Below are positions 55,561-64,000 of a stretch of 64,000 bases of DNA, piece by piece. The stretch lies in contig JAWZYV010012353.1 in the NCBI GenBank assembly GCA_038373885.1, positions 1-64,000 on the forward strand. The letters run 5' to 3'. The stretch is from Cheiracanthium punctorium (taxonomy: Eukaryota > Arthropoda > Arachnida > Araneae > Cheiracanthiidae). How positions within the stretch are numbered: the first letter of the stretch is position 1; every line of letters starts with the position of its first letter. Below the pieces are notes generated by a model. The model searched no databases and was not told the origin of the DNA. It was given only the letters and a program-made list of their open reading frames with translations. Position numbers and translations under genes: made by a program.

Positions 55561-56244
55561 CAGGGGCTGCCCTAGGGCCGGACAAACCGGACCCCTGTCC
55601 GGGGCGGCATTTTGGCTCGAATTTGAAAAATACATTTTGTATTAGCAAAAGAATTGTTAAAAAATATTCCGCAGAATATCAATCTATATACTTTACTAGC
55701 TGATGTACCCATCAGTCATTGATGGATTTTTACTAACCGCACAAAATTTCGTTTGCATTGTCGGAGTACAAAAAATGGAATTAGCTAAAGCAAATTTATA
55801 ACTCTTGTGTATTGTTTAAAGATTACAGGTTAGAGAGTAACAAATTACTGAGACAAACTGTCAATAGAGAAAATATTTTACATTCAAAATTAACGTTTTC
55901 TTTTAGTGGATGAGCTTCCTACATGAAAAGTCATTTAAAGGTGCAAAAGAAAATGCTAGTAATGAATATTAAACTGAAAAGAGAATACCTGAAAAATGCT
56001 TTGTAATAACAAGTAGCCTATATTTAACACTGCAACATCTGATTGAATTATATTTTATGGTTTTACTTGATGCGCGGAGAACTTTATCAAAGTTTACATC
56101 ATACCTCAAAAATAATTCAAATTTGTAGCAAATTAAAAACCTGTAATTTTAATTTACTAACCGCCTACTTTTTAACAAAATTTCATTTCATTCCCTTTAG
56201 TCTGACCACTAGTTGTTTTCACGAAGTGGTCACACAAAATTTGC

Positions 56245-56288
<44 letters not shown>

Positions 56289-58356
56289 ATTAGGAAGAAT
56301 TCAAACACTGGTATTTAACTCAATCTCCTCGTCAGTAACTGAATTTTGTTCTATTAACTTTAGAAATTTTAATATTATGTCTGAAAATTTTTGTACAATT
56401 TTCTCAAAATTAAAAAAATAAATAATAATAATTAAAAAAAAGAAATCTACGTAATTTGTTTAAGTCGAACAGCCACCTATTGTATTACCTCCAGACGCCT
56501 TAAAGTGACGCCCCCCCCCCTCCTCTCTCCCCGCCCCCTAAAAAAAGAGAAAAATACAATGCAACTTTTACAAATCCTTCCAATTTATTCAAGTCTTTTA
56601 AAATTTTCGATGATGCTTTGTTACCCATCACATGACCTAATTTCATTCTGTTCTCTTAATCCGTTTTTGATGGATGCCAGAACAAACTTTTTAAGCGATT
56701 TTTACAAAATCTCAAACTCTTTGAATTATTTAAAACAATTTTGGTATCTATTGTTTCAATTAACTTATCATTCAATATAATTCCAAATTTCATTCTATTC
56801 TATTGAGCCATTTTTTAACAAAGGGCGAACATAACATTTACACACAGTTTTCAAACAACAGTTTTAAATCTCAAAACTTTTAAACGAATTAAGAAATATT
56901 TTAGCACCTGTACTTTAAATTAAGTTGCCAATTTTGGTGTTGCTATAAAATTATTTCATTCGCTTCAGTTGTTTATATGTGATGTGCTGACAAATATTTA
57001 CTCATTTTGCATAGATTTTTCACAAGGTTTCCAGTTGGATTCAAATTACACTTTGTTAATGAAATTCAACAAGCCAAATACTATCCCATATTTCTAGATT
57101 GCATTCCTGATGCCAAAAAAAATTGAACAAATCTCATTCTTGGTAAGGTATAAAGTTATTGACAAATCTAATTCCAATGAGGCTACCGTTAAATTTGATG
57201 AAAGAATTTTAAGTTTTTGTTTCAGTGTTTTTTCTTCAGGATTATTTAACTCTCTCAAACACTTCATGTTCCTATGTTCTATTATTATTTGGTATAAAAT
57301 CTTCAATTCCGTGAATCCATTAAGAAAGCTATTGCAGTCAAAAGACAACGATTTACCATCTGCTCTAGAACTCTTAAGAAACTGTAAAGATTTTTTTAAA
57401 AGGAGATTCAATTGGATGTGATTTTAAATTAAATGTTCTGTTATGCAAGAGAACTGACCGACGAGATAGTATTCTGGCTAACACTGAGTTTTCGCAGTCA
57501 CGTAACATATTAATTTTGATTGCGAAGCACGAGATGATCTGCTGAAAGATCCTAAATTAAAATTCAAGATAGTTTTATTTTTTACAGTAAACAAAGCGAT
57601 TAATACCTTAGAATGCAGATTTAATTTAATAAGTAGCCAATGTAATTGTTTTAAATTTTTGCTATGCATATATGAGTTAAAAGATACTCAGTGCTAATTA
57701 AACATTGTAACAGTGTAACAGTGTTAACATTGTGTAAAGTGTAAACAATTGGAGTTAATGCTGACCGATGGAGAACCAGGGAATATAAACGCTCTTGATC
57801 TAGGAAATGAAATAGTGTCAGGTACGGCCTTATTAGGCAAAAAGGAAAGCCCAATTGAAATTTTAAAGCTAATTTCAACTCTAGGTTTTACACGCACATC
57901 TTGCTACTGCTTCGAGAATTTCGCTTTCTTTGCCGATAATTGTGGCAAGTGCAGAGAAGAGAAGAGTTTCTCAAAATTAAAGTTAACTAAAAATTTCTTA
58001 TGTTCCACAACTCTTTCAGATACGTTAAATAATTTAACTACATTGGCTATCGAACATGAATTAGTTGAAAAATTGATTTAAGAGAAAAAGTCAGGAATTT
58101 TGTGAAATTAAAAGTCAGAAAAAAAAACTCTTTATTTTTCTCTCTTTCTTTTGGTTTTTAGCTTAATGTGTGGTTCTTAATAAATATGGTTTTTTCTTAT
58201 GCTGTGTTATGTTTAAAGAGCTATTCCAGTTTTATAGGCATGAAAACAGAATCTGTAAACAATTTATTTCTTTTAATAGTAATTTTACTGTGGGGAGGGG
58301 GGGGGCGGCATTTTATATTTTTGTCCGGGGCGGCAAAACTGTTAGGGCTGGCCCTG
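55561..58356 (+). mobile_element. Inner ZMYM1-like hAT element, 8-bp TSD
   Basis: The 2796-bp element starts CAGGGGCTGCCCTA and, on the opposite strand, CAGGGCCAGCCCTA. It is flanked by perfect TTACTATT at 55553-55560 and 58357-58364. It carries a decayed transposase in its right half. The size is near that expected for a full-length element after some deletion. A TA microsatellite lies at 56247-56285. Confidence 0.92.
57110..58081 (+). pseudogene. ZMYM1-like hAT transposase relic (inner element)
   Basis: A middle segment at 57110-57421 reads IIIWYKIFNSVN then LLQSKDNDLPSALELLRNCK, the WYDIL..VN..SK.LQS block of this family. 57749-58081 ends with EEKSFSKLKLTKNFLCSTTL and NNLTTLAIEHELVEKLI, the hAT dimerisation block. 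The reading frame between them is lost, and the YDNG and RWESRI blocks seen at 5.9-6.2 kb are absent. It is a different subfamily from the 3-7 kb relic, judged by the sequence of the dimerisation block. Confidence 0.8.
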
Positions 58357-58665
58357 TTACTATTACACTATCTTGGAAAAGGGATATAGAATTTGCCCCC
58401 CCCTCCCCATATTTCAGGGAGTTCCTGTAAAATAGAGGCGACTGGACACCGAACTCTCTCGAACTTGACTAAAATATTTTTTTTTTCGCCTACTTGATCA
58501 TCGGATTGGCAAACTTTTTTGTGAAATATCTGTTCAAAGGAATTTTTTTGATTATGCTCCCCCAAAACTTAAGACTTTTCTTGATTATCTCCACGGCACC
58601 CCTGGTAAACGCTCGCGGCACCCCAGGGTGCCGCGGCACACAGTTTGGGAACCTCTGTCATATAG

Positions 58666-59453
58666 TATACCGTAATCGAACTTCGAGAAGGATGTACGAA
58701 TTTCTTATAAAATAAAATACTCGGATCTGGTAGGCCTTCATAGGGAAAACATGTCTTAAAAAATTGATCTAAATCATACCTCTTTTTTGCACAATGATAT
58801 CATTGTATTTCCCTCTAATTATGCACCTCTTACAAACTGTCTGATAGTGATGCATGTATATTTTGTGGGTGCTGTTCATCTTGAAATAGCTTGTTCTGGG
58901 GCTGTGCATCTATGATTTCTTCCTGATGATTTGCGCTTTCATTCTCACAAGACAAAATATCATTTTTCGGAATTTTCATAAAATAATCACCTATATTACG
59001 ACTCAATGCCCGCTTTCTTGAGGCCATAATATCTGCATTTAAATTAAATTCTACCGACGGACGGAGCTAGACAGAGAACAAATGAATCACACTGGCGCTT
59101 CACCCGAAAAGTACGACCAAACGGCGATAGCAATTTCAATGGGTTAAGCTTTTGAAGCCCAATTAGAAAGGACTGAAACTCTTCCACCATTTCTATATGT
59201 TCAAAACAAGTGTAATTTTGTAGGAAGAGGAAATGTCCGAAAACCAGAAAAGGAAAATTAGCCATAGATAATAGTTTTCTTTCACAATACCTATGAAAAT
59301 CCAAACGGCGGAACAAAAGAACCTTTCAATTATAAGGTATCCCAAATTAGGTACACATCAGTACAGAATCCGAGTCGCGCGCACAAAGACTGTTTACGTT
59401 TAACAGTGAATTATATGTATTATTAGTTACCCTTTTTACGACTTTGCAGGGGG
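58666..59453. other. Mostly unannotated; one transposase-like N-terminus
   Basis: Contains the minus-strand frame at 58830-59027 described next. The rest (59028-59453) shows no termini or further transposase blocks. Confidence 0.4.
58830..59027 (-). pseudogene. Possible hAT (ZMYM1-like) N-terminus
   Basis: The minus-strand frame begins MASRKRALSRNIGDYFMKIP and continues as an acidic, Gln/Asn-rich tail with PQNKLFQDEQHPQNI before a stop. Basic starts of this kind (KRxLSRxIGDYF) precede the zinc finger in many ZMYM1-like transposases. There is no downstream finger or core, so this would be an isolated N-terminal piece. Evidence is one short motif only. Confidence 0.35.
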
Positions 59454-59461
59454 TGAATGGA

Positions 59462-59856
59462 CCGGAGTGGCTATTCGGACCGACCGTGCCACTAGCCAAC
59501 AAGCTATTCGGCCCGTTTTATAGCGTCATATTTAAATTTTGAAACTAATAATGTGCTTCTGATGCAATTAGTATTGTATGTATATTTAAATCTGAAAAAG
59601 TAAATTTCGTCCAAAACATCATTTTTTTTAAATTTGCATTTTTTTTTCTAACTGTAAAAGTCACTTTAAAATTTTACCTTTATGTTTAAAAGCGTTTCAG
59701 CGTTGCTTGGTTTATGATAATAAGATGTTTATAGTTTTCCCCAGAATAATGCTGTGATTTTTTTTTCTTTTCTCAAAACATTGTAAATAGAAAAATTAAA
59801 CAAAGGTCCGAATAGCGTGTGGGCTATTGGCACCGTCGGTCTGGATAGCAACCGCC
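59462..59856. mobile_element. Non-autonomous element with ~50-bp TIRs and 8-bp TSD
   Basis: The left end contains GTGGCTATTCGGACCGACCG, then TGCCACTAGCC and AGCTATTCGG. The right end, reverse-complemented, contains GTTGCTATCCAGACCGACGG, TGCCAATAGCC and CGCTATTCGG. Flanks are perfect TGAATGGA duplications (59454-59461, 59857-59864), indicating hAT-type insertion. The 395-bp element is non-coding. Confidence 0.85.
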
Positions 59857-59864
59857 TGAATGGA

Positions 59865-61220
59865 CATCATCGCTCGAACACTGTTCTTTGCGCTTGTCAC
59901 TAACCAACTTGCCATAACCCGATCTAACAATCAGCTATTCTTCGCTATTCACGTATATATGGAAAAGGCGAGAACAACTTCGTTACTGATCATCCTTAAA
60001 AGATACCGAAATTTTTCAAGGGGGAGACGAAATTTCGGGCGACTCCTAGAGACTTTGAGGTTTTGAAAATACCTGTAGTCTGGGAAAGAAAAGGTTGAAA
60101 ACCATTGATTGAGGTCAAGTCTAAAAATCAAAGTATTAAATCCAAAAACTAAATTAAAATTTCAAACAGCCGATTTTTAGACACGCAGCTTTTAACCAAT
60201 CATCAAAACTCTGTTCTATCTAGTGTAAATTCAGTTTCAATGGGGGGGGGGTGTATAGCCCCACCACCCGTAGACCCATAGAACTAGGATAACCTCTCTT
60301 ATTTCTATGCGTAGACCCGCCTCAGTCCTCATCGACTTTAAATGAAGTAAATTGAAGCAAGACAACGACGGTTTCGTCTGACTCTTGCCCGAAATATGTT
60401 TCGATTTTACAGTTTTTAATGCTAAAAATTTTACGCGTTTTCGTTATATCTTCAAACACTCAATAAATGGCGTGATGTGCCCACTGCGGTAAAGATGTTT
60501 TTAGATGTTACGTGACACGAACGGAGATGAAGATCTGTGAGTTGTAAACCCGGAGGATTCCTGCCGGCCCTATAAATGTTAAGAAAATAAGAGACAGAAC
60601 TTTAGCGTGCAAGACAAGACTCGGATATAAATTTGCAAGACAAAACGAGACTGGGTCACTTTTCACATCGAAATGCTTTGGCATCCGTATCTAATTTTTG
60701 AAGCCATAAATCTTAAAAGGAAATTAATTTCAAAAACTCTCTGAGGCCTTGAAAAGAGGTCTTGAAAAACTCTCTGAGGCCGGCGGAATCAATCATACAT
60801 ATAGTATTTAGTATCATACATTTTTTTCTCACAAAATTTATTGTTATTATATAAATATTTTATGTAAAACACTTATGTTTGGAAATTTCCACAAGTTTGT
60901 AATATTTTTGCTTTACTACACTATTACAACATTAATTTGCTACAAAATGTAATCAAAATGCACAAAATAAGCATATGATTAAAAAAAAATACTAATATGA
61001 GGTTTTTCTAATGCAGCATATCAACAGCGAAAATTACTTCACGCATGCTCGAATTTCTTAGATTCAAATTTTAGATTTCGGATAGTGTACCAAAAGCTAT
61101 GTGCTACATTCGTCACTCTGTAATTAAACGGACGCCATTTTAGTTTTCGATGGTAGATGGCCGAAGTGTGAAGGTTCAGGATTACGCGCGGCTGTCAATC
61201 TAACGTTGTGAAGATTTGGA
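59865..61220. other. No gene seen
   Basis: A G-run lies near 60242-60251. 60590-60655 has GACAAGACTCGG and GACAAAACGAGACTGG, distantly recalling the GAGACGAGAC family. 61110-61220 is slightly GC-richer and unmatched. Confidence 0.4.
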
Positions 61221-61363
61221 CGGTTTGCTCCGGATGTAAAGTGAAAACGCGTTAAAATCCTTTAAAAAGTCATCTGCCCAAGGCATCCCCTTGTATGCAG
61301 ATGCCCCTCGTAAAGTCCTTCCATAACACAAAACACACTAACACATAACTTATCGATTTCGTT

Positions 61364-61562
61364 TAGGCATGGATGCTAGGCGAAAAATAGGCGTCTCGCG
61401 ACTCGCAAAACAGCCTTAAAGCTTTGTCTCGTCTCGCAAAATCACCATAACGTAATATTGGAAATGATTGTCTCGTCTCGCAAAAAGCTTTAAATCTCGT
61501 CTCTCAAAAAAGCTCTAAATCTCTATCTCGTCTCGCAAAAAATCGTCTCGCATCGATCCCTA
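61364..61562. mobile_element. hAT MITE of the GAGACGAGAC family, copy 3
   Basis: A 199-bp element flanked by perfect ATTTCGTT duplications (61356-61363, 61563-61570). Ends are TAGGCATGGATGCTAGGCGA and, reverse-complemented, TAGGGATCGATGCGAGACGA. It aligns with the reverse complement of 32115-32274 (GAAAAATAGGCGTCT, then AAGCTTTGTCTCGTCTCGC) but has one extra TCTCGCAAAAA unit. Confidence 0.9.
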
Positions 61563-62144
61563 ATTTCGTTCAAACTATCGAAAGATGTAACGTTAAAATG
61601 CGTTCGAATCAATTTAAAAGTCCTAAACCTAAGGCATCCCTACGTAATCCTTCTAGGTAGATAGCCCCCGAATAGCTTTGCCTTAATCACAAACAATCAC
61701 AATCACAAACTATCGAAGAAATCTGTGGCAGGTCTAAGGAATCAACCAGTTGGAGGAACTTCAGTCTAAGATTCACAAAAGCCTAAATTGTTGCTCTAAT
61801 CGAGGCTGAATGCGAAAGGAATGTTATGCGAAGCCACTGAAAAATCTTCATTTGACAATGCAAACTATTGCCTGCAAATCACATAACAAACAACTTCTTT
61901 AGCGACCCCAACAGAAGTTTGAATACATAATCAATTGTGTCTGGAACAGGGCTGAAGTTTCAATTAGATATGTCATTGTCCGTATGTGTGATAATTGCAA
62001 GTCGCCTGAGTTACTTCATTTTGTATTCGCGTTTGAAATGCAATAATTTAGTAGCTGACATTTAGGTGGTGATAAAAGATATTTTCGGAGGTCGAAATTA
62101 CTTTTCTGAAGAGAAATGATCAAGGTGAAAAATGAGTTAGCGAT

Positions 62145-62310
62145 CCGGATAGGGTTGGGCCAGAGGCCATGCGAGACGAGAAATGACTCAGGTCTCGTCT
62201 CGTACTTTCACATCGAATTCTCGTCTGGCGGTCTCGTCTCGCGCTTCCTCAGGTCTCGTCTCGTGCCGGCAAATCTCGCGTCGTTTCGCAGTCTCGCATA
62301 CTGTCTGATG
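62145..62310. repeat. GAGACGAGAC-family relative, decayed
   Basis: Repeated GGTCTCGTCTCG and GTCTCGCG units between TAGGGTTGGGCCAGAGGC and CGCAGTCTCGCATACTG. The ends only loosely resemble the family termini, and no duplication is visible. Confidence 0.5.
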
Positions 62311-64000
62311 TTAAAATGTCTTCAGTTTTATTTCCTTGTATGAAGTTAAAGAAGCACACTTTTAGCACGTAACTTCCGGTAAAAGTTATCAATTCTTTAT
62401 AAAATTGACTCCAGAATTCGGAGAATCCCGAAAAGTTGAAAAAGCAGAATTTCTCACAAAAACGCTTGATTTACTGACATGCAATTAACAAAAATCCAAA
62501 ATTTCGGGGGTACTCGTATGGCGTTTTCCGAAACCCTCAAGAGTTCACGCACATGGCGAAAGCAGGAGCACGCCAACGATTTGGCGGAAGAGAGGAGTTA
62601 CGCGCGCTTGTAGTCGCTATAAGGTTGCAATGTTAGCATGACCGCCAAAAGAATTTATGATGTTATAACAGACGCGCTTTTCTGATGTGTTTAAAGAATG
62701 TAATTAGTTTAATATATTGGTAGAATATGAAATGTATATAATATGATTGTATGTATAAAACATTTATTTATTAAAATTTAACTTATCTGCTCGCAATTTT
62801 ATCCTAAGCACTTTAAAATTATTTATCGCATGTTTTTTTTTTGGGGGGGGGGCGCCATCTACTTTTTCTGAACGTAATTATCACAATAGGTTTATTGATC
62901 TATTGCTTAATTTTACAAGAAACGTTAATAAACATATTTCCGATATATTTAAAGAGTGGAATTTGTTAAATAATAAATGGTAGAGTAAGAAATGTGCACA
63001 ATTGTACGCATAAGATATTTATTTACAGATAAAAACATAACTTAAATGCTTAAAACTTTTCTATAAGCGCTTCAAAAAATGCCTAACATTTTTAATTTGG
63101 TGCTACCGACGGTTTTTTTTTTAAACGGAATTATCTTACTAATAGTAGCTTTCTTAATTTGCTGTTGTAAGTTTAATTTCTAGCATCATATGGAAACATA
63201 TAGTTATTTTTTCAAAATTATAGTTATTTATTCAAAACTGAGAACATGCAAATAAGTCAATATTTCGTTATCAAACGTAATGAATTCACCAAGAATTTTT
63301 TTAAACTAATGTTCAATAATAAACTATCATTTTTATATATTGAGAAATTTTACTATGATGATTCCACTTTTTATCTAATTCAGTGAAACTGTATTTCTCA
63401 GGTACATGTGTTTTAGGAGATAAGGATGGTTAATATATTATTAATATATAATTTATATAATAATTATAATATATAGATATATAATTATTATTTATAATAT
63501 GTAAGAACAATTTTGGAACTCAACAATTAAAAATGAATACATTAAATTATTTACTTATTTTTGTACCTTGTTAAGCATTTAATTAATTTGATAATGAAGG
63601 CTTAAAATAATCAAGAAGCACGAAGTAGCAATAAAACAGAGAAAACATGTTTATGCAAAACATTTATGCAAAAATTTAAGTATCAAAAATTTCAATTTTT
63701 TTAATATACAAAATAATAAATCTTAATTTATTCTACTTGTATAAAATTGGTTATTTTAAAGGCTGAATAAACTCAATGCTTGTAAATCTTCCCAGTGAAA
63801 ATACAATTATTAAAAAACAAAATAATAAAACTAAGACCATGAATAAATTTATTTACAAAATCATAAAATACAAATCTAAGTATATAATTAATTAATAATA
63901 TGTATTCTACAAAAATAATGTGTAGGGGAAAAATCCTCAATGTTTTGTTCCATGGGATTTTACGTTGGGCCTGTTTTTGGAAACACTTTCAGTAATACTT
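62311..64000. other. AT-rich sequence without recognisable genes
   Basis: A T-run then G-run lies near 62835-62850. 63430-63500 is a TA-rich self-complementary stretch (TTAATATATTATTAATATAT). No family motif, SINE promoter or paired termini were found. Confidence 0.5.

Larger units (their letters stand above)
55314..58657. mobile_element. Outer hAT element hosting a second hAT
   Basis: Ends CAAGGGTTCCCAAAC and, reverse-complemented, CAGAGGTTCCCAAAC. Flanks TTATATAG (55306-55313) and TCATATAG (58658-58665) match in 7 of 8 positions. CACCCT(C/T)GTCAGGCTAAAAA is repeated four times just inside the left end, and GGCACCCC repeats occur inside the right end. After removal of the inner element only about 550 bp remain, so the outer element is itself non-autonomous. 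Confidence 0.85.

Overview
The window looks like repeat-packed, gene-poor DNA from a metazoan nuclear genome. It is strongly AT-rich, full of homopolymers and microsatellites, and contains no operon, ribosome-binding-site or rRNA organisation. The transposon mix (ZMYM1-like and DUF659 hAT, mariner, Penelope-like, R1/I-type LINE, Helitron, HINE-like rolling-circle elements, piggyBac- and pogo-type MITEs, tRNA-derived SINEs) suggests an arthropod, possibly a chelicerate. That placement is inference, because no host gene could be identified. Almost every open frame over 60 codons is chance or a transposon relic.

Layout. 0-7 kb: a hAT MITE, repeat termini, and a broken ZMYM1-like hAT transposase split by a 2.3-kb element with 3-bp TTA duplications (PIF/Harbinger style). 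7-15 kb: a GC-richer island, a palindromic long-TIR element, a hAT MITE, a tRNA-type SINE with target-site duplications, and a pogo-like MITE. 15-25 kb: a DUF659 hAT relic, a piggyBac-like MITE, a ~1-kb duplication (18.9/20.9 kb) and a Helitron relic. 25-35 kb: mostly featureless, with one SINE, one unidentified coding-like terminal exon, and several hAT MITEs, one carrying another repeat. 35-43 kb: a second copy of the Harbinger-like element carrying an internally deleted mariner, then a fold-back element with TTAA at its ends that was invaded by two HINE-like elements and by a 5'-truncated LINE. 43-48 kb: a near-perfect 0.25-kb palindrome and a piggyBac-like MITE whose empty site survives at position 396. 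48-50 kb: an inverted pair of Penelope-like termini with a GIY-YIG fragment and two hammerhead-ribozyme-like motifs. 50-64 kb: a hAT element that may carry an exon fragment, a hAT nested inside another hAT with both 8-bp duplications readable, and further hAT MITEs.

The most useful property is self-dating. Several insertions can be checked against an uninterrupted copy of the same repeat inside the window: mariner at 35.5 kb against 4.97 kb, LINE at 39.8 kb against 42.15 kb, HINE block at 36.8 kb against 43.0 kb, piggyBac MITE at 45.2 kb against 0.4 kb. These give element boundaries and a relative order of events from sequence alone.

The best candidates for something under-described are the HINE-like elements with 173-bp satellite units, the Penelope inverted dimer with paired ribozyme motifs, and two short coding-like exons of unknown identity. 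All alignments were made by eye. Family names rest on motif, terminal-repeat and target-duplication recognition, not on database searches.
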